Positions 50,664-59,112 of a DNA stretch of 64,000 nucleotides are shown here, piece after piece. Source of the DNA: Verrucomicrobiota bacterium. GTDB taxonomy: Bacteria; Verrucomicrobiota; Verrucomicrobiia; Verrucomicrobiales; Akkermansiaceae. How positions within the stretch are numbered: position 1 is the stretch's first letter; every line of letters begins with the position of its first letter. The stretch spans positions 62,001-126,000 of the forward strand of contig JAURPJ010000015.1 of NCBI GenBank assembly GCA_030835305.1, given 5' to 3'. Below the pieces are notes generated by a model. That model made no database searches, had not been told where the DNA came from, and saw nothing but the letters and a program-made list of their open reading frames with translations. Made by a program: the position numbers and the translations under genes.

Positions 50664-53513
50664 ATGAAAATTCCATCCGCTCTCTTCTTCGTGATTCCAG
50701 CACTTTGTGCTGATGAATTTCCAAAGGTTTACAATAGTGAAAAGAATCGAACGGGGGAGCCGATGTCACCGGGAGCAGCTGCTGAGGCGTTTCAGGTGCC
50801 GGAGGGATTTGAGGTGACGGTTTTCGCGGCTGAACCGCAGGTGCGAAATCCCATCGCGATGGCCTGGGATGTGAAAGCACGGATGTGGGTGGCGGAGAAC
50901 TATACCTATGCCGAAAAGGGAAAGCGTTTTGATCTTAATCTTCGTGATCGGATTGTGATTTTTGAGGACGAAGATCGTGACGGAGAAGCAGAGAAGCGAA
51001 AGGTGTTTTCGGACGAATTGCAGATGCTCACCAGCGTGGAAGTTCAACCGGGTGGAGTTTGGGCGATGTGTCCGCCGCAGCTCTTGTTCATTCCGGACAA
51101 GGATGGCGACGATGTTCCGGATGGGGAGCCCGAAGTCGTTCTAGATGGATTTACGGTGGCGCAAAGTAACTATCACAACTTTGCCAACGGACTGCGGTGG
51201 GGGCCGGACGGATGGCTTTATGGACGATGCGGTGGATCATGTCCCGGAATGGTGGGAGCGCCGGGCACGCCGGAAGGAGAACGGGTTCCCTTGCGGGGAG
51301 GGATTTGGCGCTATCATCCCAAGCGGAAGTTTTTTGAGGTCATCGTGCATGGAACGACGAATCCGTGGGGGCATGATTGGGACCAGCACGGCGAAGGCTT
51401 TTTTATCAACACCGTGAATGGCCATCTCTGGCACATGATCCCCGGGGGGCACTTTGACCGGCCGTTTGGGAGGTCGGTGAATCCGCGGGTTTATGAAGCA
51501 ATTCAAATGCATGCCGACCACTGGCACTTTGATAAAACCGGGAGCTGGATCAAGTCGCGGAATGGAGCGGCGAATGAATTTGGTGGTGGTCATGCCCATA
51601 TCGGGATGTGCATTTATAAGGGCGATCATTTGCCGAACGATTGGCAGGGGAAACTACTCACGTGGAATCAACATGGACGGAGGTTGAATCGGGAGCGGTT
51701 GGAGCGGGAGGGAAGTGGATATGTCGCGCGGCACGAGCCGGACCAGTTTTTGGCGGGTGATGAATGGTTCCGTGGACTAGACATTCGTGAGGGGCCTGAT
51801 GGTGCGCTCTATGGGCTGGACTGGAGTGATACCGGAGAGTGCCACGATCACACCGGAGTACATCGGACGAGTGGGAGGATTTTTCGGTTTTCGAACGGGG
51901 AAGTGGCCCCCGTTGCCCCTGGGGAAGTTCGCTCCGTATCACCGCTGGAACGCCTCTTTTTTGCAAACGGACTCAACGAGTCAAAGAGGGGCTTGTTCAT
52001 TCAGTATCTTGACGATCCCAAGGAACACATGCGTGTGTGGGCTATTCGTTTGCTGACGGATGAGTGGGCCATTGATTCAGTTTACGGGCCGATGGCGCAT
52101 CGCAAGGTGGCTTCGGACCCGGAGCTGCGAGATCGCTTTGTGGAGATGGCGGCGGAGGATCAATCGGGCCTGGTGCGGCTGGCTTTGGCTTCGACCTTAC
52201 AACGGATAGCGATTGAGGACCGGGTTGTTTTGGCGTCGGCGTTAGCCGGACGAACCGAGGATGCCGGGGATCATAATCTGCCTAAACTGGTGTGGTTCGG
52301 TTTGATGCATTTGGGGGCAGAGAGGCTGGAGGTAGCGAAGGCAAGCGAGTGGCCGGAGCTGCTGCGCTATTTGGCCCGATCTGCAGCCGGGGAGCCTGCG
52401 ATGGTGGAATCTGTGGTGGCTCTGGCGGCGGCGAATGGAAAGAAAAGCGAGGCGTTACTCAAGGGCTTGATGGAAGGTTTCAAAGGGGTGCGAAATGCTC
52501 CGATGCCGCGAAGCTGGGAGGAGTCGGTCTTGGTTTTGGCGAAGCGCAATCCAAAGCTGACGCGCGAACTGAGTGCTCTTTTTGGAGATGGCCGGGCCAT
52601 GGAATCGTTAAAGGCGACGGTGCTGGATGAAAAGGAGACGATTCCAGTGAGGAAGCGTGCGTTGGAGGCGCTTATCGATGGCAAGGTGGAAGGGTTGCGT
52701 CCGTTATGCGAGAAGCTCTTTTGGACGAAGGGGCTTTGTGAGACTGCGGTAAAGGGCTTGGCGCAATTTGGTGATGACGAGGTTGGAAAAAATCTGGTTA
52801 AGAATCTTAGTGAAATTCGCCGACCCGGGGATAAGGCGGCGGTCGTTGATGCTTTGGTGACGAGGTCAAAATGGGCATCGCTCTTATTGGCTGGGATGGA
52901 GGCTGGGAAGATACCAAGGAAAGTGGTGACTCCGTTTCATGCCCGGCAAATCCTCGCAATGAAGGATGAGGCTTTGTCAAAGCTCCTTCGTAACGTGTGG
53001 GGTGAAGTCAGAAGGTCGGACGAAGCACTGACGAAGAAGATTTCCGCTCTCGAGAAAGTTTTGATTCCGGAGATTAGGTCTAAAGGGGACAAGGCGCAGG
53101 GACGGGTTCTCTTTCAAATGCTCTGTGCCAGTTGCCACCAACTTTATGGTGAGGGAGCAAAGCTGGGACCGGATCTAACGGGCTCGGGGCGGGCTGACCT
53201 GGGTTATCTTCTGGAGAATATCGTCGCTCCAAATTCGGTGGTCCCGGCAGAGTATCAAATGTCGATCGTGACGTTAAATGATCAGAGGATTCTGAGTGGA
53301 GTGGTCTCGTCTTCCGATGCCAAGACGACGACCCTTCGGACCCTGGCCGGTGAGGTCACAATGGAGAAGTCTTCAATTGTCAAAGTCACACGTGTCGCGG
53401 ATTCAATGATGCCTCCGGGACTACTGGATACTCTTTCCGAAGAGCAAATTCGTGATCTCATTTCTTATCTCATGCATCCGCAACAAGTTGCCCTGCCTGG
53501 CGAGAAAAAGTGA
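50664..53513 (+). CDS. PVC-type beta-propeller/HEAT/cytochrome c protein
   Basis: The 949-residue exported protein (signal about 1-15) has the N-terminal Pirellula/Verrucomicrobium domain (TIGR02604, about 40-410) related to membrane-bound glucose dehydrogenase-like propellers: GFEVTVFAAEPQVRNPIAMA, ANGLRWGPDGWLYGRCG and GLDIREGPDGALYGLDW. Helical HEAT-like repeats fill about 430-790. The C-terminal TIGR02603 domain has a c-type haem site CASCH (C821, C824, H825) and PPGLLDTLSEEQIRDLISYL. These proteins are numerous in PVC bacteria; the substrate oxidised is not known. Confidence 0.85.
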   Translation: MKIPSALFFVIPALCADEFPKVYNSEKNRTGEPMSPGAAAEAFQVPEGFEVTVFAAEPQVRNPIAMAWDVKARMWVAENYTYAEKGKRFDLNLRDRIVIFEDEDRDGEAEKRKVFSDELQMLTSVEVQPGGVWAMCPPQLLFIPDKDGDDVPDGEPEVVLDGFTVAQSNYHNFANGLRWGPDGWLYGRCGGSCPGMVGAPGTPEGERVPLRGGIWRYHPKRKFFEVIVHGTTNPWGHDWDQHGEGFFINTVNGHLWHMIPGGHFDRPFGRSVNPRVYEAIQMHADHWHFDKTGSWIKSRNGAANEFGGGHAHIGMCIYKGDHLPNDWQGKLLTWNQHGRRLNRERLEREGSGYVARHEPDQFLAGDEWFRGLDIREGPDGALYGLDWSDTGECHDHTGVHRTSGRIFRFSNGEVAPVAPGEVRSVSPLERLFFANGLNESKRGLFIQYLDDPKEHMRVWAIRLLTDEWAIDSVYGPMAHRKVASDPELRDRFVEMAAEDQSGLVRLALASTLQRIAIEDRVVLASALAGRTEDAGDHNLPKLVWFGLMHLGAERLEVAKASEWPELLRYLARSAAGEPAMVESVVALAAANGKKSEALLKGLMEGFKGVRNAPMPRSWEESVLVLAKRNPKLTRELSALFGDGRAMESLKATVLDEKETIPVRKRALEALIDGKVEGLRPLCEKLFWTKGLCETAVKGLAQFGDDEVGKNLVKNLSEIRRPGDKAAVVDALVTRSKWASLLLAGMEAGKIPRKVVTPFHARQILAMKDEALSKLLRNVWGEVRRSDEALTKKISALEKVLIPEIRSKGDKAQGRVLFQMLCASCHQLYGEGAKLGPDLTGSGRADLGYLLENIVAPNSVVPAEYQMSIVTLNDQRILSGVVSSSDAKTTTLRTLAGEVTMEKSSIVKVTRVADSMMPPGLLDTLSEEQIRDLISYLMHPQQVALPGEKK

Positions 53514-54079
53514 TATTCGTAGTCAATCACTGCAGCCCTTGAAATCGACCACAGGAAGGTGCGCAAAACGGAAAGTGACTTGCCTTCTCTGGCGCGACCC
53601 CGTCCTGAGGTTTGGGGTGGGTGCCCGTTTCAGTGTCCCGGCTGCAAGGGCACCATGAAGCCGTTCACACCGTCATCCGCCGCGAGGAGATTGAATAACG
53701 CCGGGGAATCGGAGGTGATTGAATACGTAGGAGCCGCCTCTATACGCAACCAAAAAACAGCTTGGCAACGCGGGATGGGAATTTTCGATTTCAACTCAAA
53801 AAATTTGTATTCAAATCTTCGGGTATTAGTAAAATGCAGAGGAGATCGGGATCTCCCGCAGAAATCCCGCCAATCGACAAACCAAACCATCTTCCCGGCC
53901 TCTCTTTCCCTCGCATCCTCCTTTTTCCCCCTTTGGACCGGTCCAATCGCGGTGTCAAAGTCCTCCCGCCAAAAGTAAATCTCTGGCAGCCAGAACTCTT
54001 TTGGCATTTTGTTGAATTCTCTGTTTTTCCTTACTTGCCAGTGCTGAAGACTCTCGCTTCACGCCGTCGATGATCGAGT
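53514..54079. other. Intergenic stretch with no supported gene
   Basis: Readings exist on both strands across about 560 bases but none has a credible start, family motif or composition (for example 53559-53978 forward and 53630-54007 reverse share the same bases). It is probably degraded sequence linked to the FG-GAP relic that follows. Confidence 0.4.
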
Positions 54080-54220
54080 GTGTATCTCAAGGCCTCCAAC
54101 CTCCGACAGGACGATGAATTTGGTCGGTCCGTGGCGATCTCCGGTGACACCCTGGTCATTGGAGTTGCCAAGGAGGAAAGCGGCAATCCCGCCGATGGGG
54201 ACGATAATTCAGAAGCCTGA
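54080..54220 (+). pseudogene. FG-GAP repeat fragment
   Basis: A 46-codon reading ending at TGA 54218-54220 contains YLKASNLRQDDEFGRSVAIS followed by GDTLVIGVAKEESG, an integrin-like FG-GAP repeat of the kind repeated many times in secreted verrucomicrobial proteins. Only about one repeat remains, without start, signal peptide or further repeats, so it is a fragment of a lost gene. Confidence 0.55.
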
Positions 54221-54295
54221 TTTCCGAAAGAAGTGGTATCCCGATCTTCCCATTTCGAAACTTGTTTCGCTTTGGGAACCTAGGATGATTCAGTA

Positions 54296-55342
54296 ATGAA
54301 ACGACGACATTTTCTTTCCGCTTCTCTCGCGATGTCTGCAGCCAGTGTATTCGGCGAGGAATCGACCAAGCCCCTTTTGCTGGGCTACGATAATTTCGCA
54401 GTCCGGGCAATGGGTTGGAAGGCAAAGGCGCTTATCGACTACGCGGTGAAGCTGGGGGTTGATACGGTTTTCATTACCGACCTCGATGCCTTCCAGTCTC
54501 TCGATGAAAGGCATCTCGTCAAAATTCGAAAATATGCCGATGACAAGGGGATCAAGGTGTACCTCGGAACCTGGAGTATTTGCCCGACCTCGGTGAGCTT
54601 CAAGGACAAGTGGGGGACTGCTGAAGAGCACTTGCAGCTCGGTCTGAGATCCGCGAAGGCTCTTGGATCCCCGGTGATCCGGGTGGTGCTTGGAAATGGA
54701 GGGGATCGATCAACCGATGGAGGGATTGAAGCCCGGATTGAGGACACCGTAAAAGTGCTCAGGTCCTGCAAGGGAATATGCGAAGATCTTGGCGTGAAAG
54801 TGGCCATGGAGAACCACGCCGGAGATATGCATTCGCTGGAATTGAAATCGCTCGTGGAAGCGGCTGGTCCGGATTATGTTGGGGTCAATTTAGATGCGGG
54901 TAATGCGGTTTGGACTCTTGAGACTCCTTTGGAGAACCTGGAGAATCTTGGGGAATACACCTTGACGACCAGCTTGCGCGATACACAGGTTTGGAAGAGC
55001 GAGAACGGGATCACCGCACAATGGACGGCGATGGGAGAGGGCATGGTGGATTGGCAGACCTACTTCAATCGTTTCGCGGAGCTTTGCCCGAATGCTCCGG
55101 TTCAGATTGAGACGATCTCCGGTTTTAATCGTGAACTTGCCTTTCAGAAGGAGGGCTTTTGGAAATCCTGGCCGAAGGGAAAACCGGCGAGCCTGGCGGG
55201 CTTCGAGAAGTGGGCCGCTTCCGGGAAGGCCAGGAAGCCCCATAAATCTTCTTCAAAGGAAGATGAAAAAAATTATCAAAAAGGAGAGATTGAGCGAAGC
55301 ATCGCCTACTGCAAGTCGATCGGATTAGGTGTCTCGAAATGA
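54296..55342 (+). CDS. Tat-exported sugar isomerase/epimerase-like TIM barrel
   Basis: The 348-residue protein has a twin-arginine-like signal (MKRRHFLSASLAMSAASVFG) and a xylose-isomerase-like TIM barrel with VAMENHAGDMHSLELKSLVE, VGVNLDAGNAVWTLE, TTSLRDTQVW and VQIETISGF. Candidate metal ligands are Glu, Asp, Asp and Glu in those segments. Exported members are common in PVC bacteria next to oxidoreductases. The C-terminal basic region (KARKPHKSSSKEDEKN) is unusual. Its stop overlaps the next start (ATGA), so it is co-transcribed with the di-haem peroxidase. Confidence 0.8.
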   Translation: MKRRHFLSASLAMSAASVFGEESTKPLLLGYDNFAVRAMGWKAKALIDYAVKLGVDTVFITDLDAFQSLDERHLVKIRKYADDKGIKVYLGTWSICPTSVSFKDKWGTAEEHLQLGLRSAKALGSPVIRVVLGNGGDRSTDGGIEARIEDTVKVLRSCKGICEDLGVKVAMENHAGDMHSLELKSLVEAAGPDYVGVNLDAGNAVWTLETPLENLENLGEYTLTTSLRDTQVWKSENGITAQWTAMGEGMVDWQTYFNRFAELCPNAPVQIETISGFNRELAFQKEGFWKSWPKGKPASLAGFEKWAASGKARKPHKSSSKEDEKNYQKGEIERSIAYCKSIGLGVSK

Positions 55343-56481
55343 AGCTTATCGTACTGACGTGGTTTGGTTTGGTCGGTTTTCTTTTGGGGGTCGAGCCGCC
55401 TCTTGCGGACTTGGGGAAGCAGATCTTTCTTGATACCGCCCTTTCTAATCCACCCGGACAAGGGTGTATTTCCTGTCATAGTCCGAAAGCTGCCTTTGCG
55501 GATCCACGTCGGGTTTCCCCGGGGGCGGTGAAGGGGCGGATGGGGCGGCGAAACGCGCCTTCCCTGATGTATGCAGCGCTGATTCCACCACAGCGGTTGG
55601 AAGATACTTACGACGACAATGGAGAGTTGGAATATATCGTGGAAGGTGGTCTTTTCCTGGATGGGCGGGCTCATGATCTCCTGGATCAAGTCCGCCGCCC
55701 CTTCTTTGATGAGAATGAAATGAACATTGCCAATGAAGAAGTACTGGCGGGTAAGTTGCGTAAACGGGACTATGGAAAAGAGTTTGAAGGGCTGGGTGAC
55801 AAGGAGGTCAATGAGAAGGCTTTTGACGCGCTGGTTACCTTTCTGCGCGAGCCTGTATTTCGCCCCTTTAATGCGCGCATCGATGAGTATTGGGCGGGCA
55901 ACAAGGAGGCGCTTAGTCTTTCGGAGCGGCGCGGGCTTGATATTTTTCAGACTTCAGGCGGTTGTGCCACCTGTCATCTGACGGGGGTTGCCAGTTGGCC
56001 CAAACCTTTGCTCACCGATTCGGGGTTTGATAACCTGGGTGCACCGGCAATTGGAAAGATCGATCCAGGGCTCGGTGGGGTCACTGGCAAGACAGGGGAG
56101 CTCGGCCAGTTCAAGGTTCCATCGCTGCGTAACGTCGCGTTGACGGCCCCTTATTTGCACAATGGTTCGATTCAGACCTTGAAAGAGGTGGTAGAGTTTT
56201 ACAACAAGCGTGATCTTGAACCGGAGCGCTGGGGAGTGACCAATTATCCCGGGACGGTGAATCACGAGGAGATGGGTAATCTTGAGCTGACCGATCAGGA
56301 GCTTGATGATCTGGTTGCACTTATGGATGCCTTCACCGACCGGAACTTGGTAGGAATTCCGGAAGGGAGAATTTTTCCCGAAGTGCCTCCGGGAGTTCCG
56401 ACAACCGAAGAGCGAAAAGCGTTTTTCATTCCAAAACGAAGGCACGATGTGACGGCTCCCCGGAGACCGGGTGCCGAATAA
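55339..56481 (+). CDS. Di-haem cytochrome c peroxidase (MauG/CcpA-like)
   Basis: The 380-residue exported protein (signal about 1-18) has two haem c sites, GCISCHSPK (C43, C46, H47) and GCATCHLTG (C209, C212, H213), and typical motifs RNAPSLMYAAL, FLDGRAHDLLDQ and LRNVALTAPYLHNGSIQTL. It reduces hydrogen peroxide with electrons from small c-type donors, or may act as a MauG-like oxidase. It is translationally coupled to the preceding Tat-exported TIM barrel, which hints at joint action on one substrate outside the cytoplasm. Confidence 0.9.
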   Translation: MKLIVLTWFGLVGFLLGVEPPLADLGKQIFLDTALSNPPGQGCISCHSPKAAFADPRRVSPGAVKGRMGRRNAPSLMYAALIPPQRLEDTYDDNGELEYIVEGGLFLDGRAHDLLDQVRRPFFDENEMNIANEEVLAGKLRKRDYGKEFEGLGDKEVNEKAFDALVTFLREPVFRPFNARIDEYWAGNKEALSLSERRGLDIFQTSGGCATCHLTGVASWPKPLLTDSGFDNLGAPAIGKIDPGLGGVTGKTGELGQFKVPSLRNVALTAPYLHNGSIQTLKEVVEFYNKRDLEPERWGVTNYPGTVNHEEMGNLELTDQELDDLVALMDAFTDRNLVGIPEGRIFPEVPPGVPTTEERKAFFIPKRRHDVTAPRRPGAE

Positions 56482-56484
56482 AAA

Positions 56485-56682
56485 TCAAGCCCTGGCGACG
56501 TATTGGAGGATCAAGATGATCACCTTGACGATAACGATCCCGCCAACAACAAAAAGCCAGACGGGAGTGGAGGGTCCGAACCCTGCTGATTTTGCCGGTT
56601 GGGTAGGTCGCGGTGGGTGGTAATTTTCCAGTTCGCCCTGGTCCCAGTTCCGCCGCTGACGCGTAGGTTTAGGCAGAGCCAT
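56485..56682 (-). CDS. Small single-helix membrane protein
   Basis: From ATG 56682 the protein has 65 residues: a polar N-terminal part (RRNWDQGELENYHPPRPTQP) and a C-terminal membrane helix (VWLFVVGGIVIVKVIILILQ). An earlier start at 56733 is possible. It converges on the peroxidase gene with 3 bases between stops. No family recognised; the clean amphipathic layout supports a real gene. Confidence 0.5.
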   Translation of the reverse strand: MALPKPTRQRRNWDQGELENYHPPRPTQPAKSAGFGPSTPVWLFVVGGIVIVKVIILILQYVARA

Positions 56683-56751
56683 TCCGCTACTCGAGTGCGT
56701 TCGGGGGCGGTGAAGGGCCGATGGAGTCGACAAAGTTTCCCAGAACGTCGT

Positions 56752-57021
56752 TCAGAAGGAGGGACCACCTTCCATAAGGGTAAGCGTGCCTCCCGAGGCA
56801 GAGAAGATAGGACTTCCGGAGTCTCCCGCTTTCACACGAGCCTCGAGGGTTAGAGGAGCGGTGTCATCGCGGGTGTTGCTTTGAAACAGGATGATCATAT
56901 TTTTTTCGAAGCCCGCCGTAGGCGCGGAGTTGGCCGTAACAGGCCCCGGAGTGATAAGCTGACTTGCTACCTGTTCGTAAAATTGCTTGGCTTGATTGGT
57001 TGCCAAAATATGATCTTGCAA
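56752..57021 (-). pseudogene. Trypsin-like serine protease fragment
   Basis: The 89-codon reading ends with ARVKAGDSGSPIFSASGG, the nucleophile region GDSGSP of chymotrypsin-fold proteases, preceded by NMIILFQSNTRDDTAPLTL. The catalytic histidine and aspartate regions are missing, and a different frame just upstream starts MNRRLFLHLARS. It looks like a 3' fragment of a secreted protease gene. The short match makes this tentative. Confidence 0.35.
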
Positions 57022-57055
57022 GGTGCAAAAATAGGCGTCTGTTCATCGCAGACTG

Positions 57056-58246
57056 TCAACAGGCGAGCATCCTGACTTCGAGTTTGTCGTAACCGTTCTT
57101 TCGGGAATAAGCCGGGTTTTTTTCGAGATGGGGATCTGCTTCCACGACCTCGATTGTTGCGACTTTTGAGACCAGCGCTTCGAGCAGCGAGCGTATGATC
57201 AGTCTGGCGTGCGGGGCCCCAAGGCAAAGGTGGGTGCCAAATCCGAAGGAGACATGTGGATTGGGCTTTCGATCGAGAATGACTTTTCCGGGTTGGTCAA
57301 AGACCTCGGGATCAAAATTGGCAGCTGCCCACCCAAGAGAAACACGGCCTCCGGGCGGGACTTTGTTTCCGCCGACGATCGTTTCCACAGGGCAGACTCT
57401 TCCAATATGAGTGAGGGGCATGAAAACTCGGAAGAATTCCTCTCCGGCAAGGACGAGGCCCTTGGGATTGTTACGAAGTGATTCGAGATCTTCCGGATTT
57501 TCCCCAAAATGAGCGATGATCGATGAGATGCTGTGGATGATGGTGTCACGGCCTCCTGCAAAGGTGAGGTTTGCGAAGCCCATCTTTTCTTCGTGGGTTA
57601 GAGCCCGATTTTGGAATGTTGCTTGGTTCAGGGCGCTGAAAAGATCCTCGCCGGGACTCTTTGCGGAGCGTTCGAGGGCAAAGGCGAGGTAGTCCTCCAG
57701 TTGTGATCCACTCCCATTTTCGTCATGGAAAACGTGGATACCCCAGTTGATATAGGTTTTGGCTTCGGACTCAGGAACATTTAAAAGGTAGGTCAGCGCC
57801 CGCGACTGAACAGGTAAGGCGAACTGATGGACGACTTCCACCGGGTTGTCCTGGTTCAGTTTATTTTTCAAAAGTTCATGGACGAGATTCTGTACTTTTT
57901 TCACGACTTCAGGAGTCCTGGATCGCTTGAAAAAAGGTTCGACGATTTTGCGGTACTCGGTGTGTTGTGGAGGGTTTGTTTCGATGGGGAGTTGGCGCAT
58001 CGTGCGCATTTCCTCCTCGGAGGGGATGGGGACCCTGAAAGGAGCATCAGAGCTGAATGTCTGCCAGTCCTTCGCTGCTGCTCGAACATCGGCATGACGA
58101 AGAATCATTGGAATCTCTTCTCCTTGAAACGGGCATTTGAGGATGCCTTTTTTTTGACGTGATTCTTGGAAGGAGTCTTTTGGCATAGCATCTGAGATGC
58201 AATCATGCGGGGTCGGGCTAATTTGCTCAAATCCTTTTGATTCCAT
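57056..58246 (-). CDS. Cytochrome P450
   Basis: The 396-residue soluble P450 has the I-helix motif AGGRDT (230-235), ExxR (E270, R273) and the haem-ligand loop FGFGTHLCLGAPHAR (Cys341). It is the CYP type common in bacteria that oxidises terpenoids, fatty acids or xenobiotics; the substrate is not visible. An ATG at 58186 is an alternative start. No ferredoxin or reductase gene is adjacent, so electron partners are encoded elsewhere. Confidence 0.93.
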   Translation of the reverse strand: MESKGFEQISPTPHDCISDAMPKDSFQESRQKKGILKCPFQGEEIPMILRHADVRAAAKDWQTFSSDAPFRVPIPSEEEMRTMRQLPIETNPPQHTEYRKIVEPFFKRSRTPEVVKKVQNLVHELLKNKLNQDNPVEVVHQFALPVQSRALTYLLNVPESEAKTYINWGIHVFHDENGSGSQLEDYLAFALERSAKSPGEDLFSALNQATFQNRALTHEEKMGFANLTFAGGRDTIIHSISSIIAHFGENPEDLESLRNNPKGLVLAGEEFFRVFMPLTHIGRVCPVETIVGGNKVPPGGRVSLGWAAANFDPEVFDQPGKVILDRKPNPHVSFGFGTHLCLGAPHARLIIRSLLEALVSKVATIEVVEADPHLEKNPAYSRKNGYDKLEVRMLAC

Positions 58247-58371
58247 TTTATGAGGGAGGCTGGTTGGAAGGAGAAGGGTTCTCCAGCGTGATGGTTTAGG
58301 AATTGGCGATTTTAGGTGTTTTTTTGCTAGACTGTTTAATGGGAAATTGTTATAACTCTATTAAGGAGTTT

Positions 58372-59043
58372 ATGAGAAAAACAAAGATAGGTAGCGCATG
58401 TGTGCTCATTGGAGGCATCGCTCTCTCTCAGGCAGCCACTGTAAGTTGGGGACCAGTTGGGTCTGGGATTCAAGTCGGAGACCTGATTGTCGATGGCACT
58501 CCCTATGCCGCTGTTAATGGAGGATCTGACGCCGCAGGTGCAGTAACGATTGGTGACAATGTGTTTACGGTGGGGCCGATCAATACGGCTGTCGCAGGGA
58601 CCGTTAGCAACACTGGAAACGGTGGTTTCTATTCGCCATCAAGCGGCGATGCCAATCTTGATATTGTCATGGACAGCCATACGTATATCTCGGGAGCAAA
58701 TCCTGATGGAATCGGTCAGATTGATATTCCTGTAACGCCCGGCAACTCCTATATGGTTCAATTCATTGGTGTTGGAGATGATCGTGGATGCTGTTTGACC
58801 CGGACCCAATTCGTGGCCGATGGCAATGGTAATACGTCAGGTGCTCTTACTCGTGGCAATGGAGACTGGGTGGTCGGGACTTTTACTGCTGACGATGTAA
58901 ATCAGTCGTTTTTCGTGACGGGTGCAACAGATCCAGGTCTTAGTGGATTGATCATTCGTGACTTGGGAGCCGTTCCCGAGCCAGGCACGGCACTCCTTTC
59001 CTTTGCAGGACTTTTCGGGTTGGCACTTCGCCGCCGCCGATAG
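58372..59043 (+). CDS. PEP-CTERM protein with RGCC domain
   Basis: From ATG 58372, preceded by the ribosome-binding site AAGGAG (58363-58368), the protein has 223 residues: signal peptide (1-21), a beta-rich domain (about 80-200) and the sorting tail VPEPGTALLSFAGLFGLALR then RRR. The domain has SYMVQFIGVGDDRGCCLTRT (D-x-R-G-C-C at 136-141) and ends TDPGLSGLIIRDLG. The same domain, with YQIQLIGAGDTRGCC and DPGLSAYILRS, begins the giant CotH protein encoded convergently. The paired cysteines may form a disulfide or bind a ligand. Function unknown. Confidence 0.85.
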   Translation: MRKTKIGSACVLIGGIALSQAATVSWGPVGSGIQVGDLIVDGTPYAAVNGGSDAAGAVTIGDNVFTVGPINTAVAGTVSNTGNGGFYSPSSGDANLDIVMDSHTYISGANPDGIGQIDIPVTPGNSYMVQFIGVGDDRGCCLTRTQFVADGNGNTSGALTRGNGDWVVGTFTADDVNQSFFVTGATDPGLSGLIIRDLGAVPEPGTALLSFAGLFGLALRRRR

Positions 59044-59064
59044 AGCGCATTCGGAACTAATTTC

Positions 59065-59101
59065 AAGCCGAACGTTGTCCACACGGCGTTTGGCTTTTTC
59101 G
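59065..59101. terminator. Bidirectional terminator
   Basis: Stem AAGCCGAACG (59065-59074) with CGTTTGGCTT (59087-59096), one G-T pair, followed by TTTC on the forward strand. It lies between two convergent genes and could stop both. Confidence 0.75.
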
Positions 59102-59112
59102 TGTTCGGCCAG

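Noticed and set aside
53559-54007. Possible genes on both strands after the cytochrome gene
   Set aside because: Both readings lack starts in context, motifs and coding composition.
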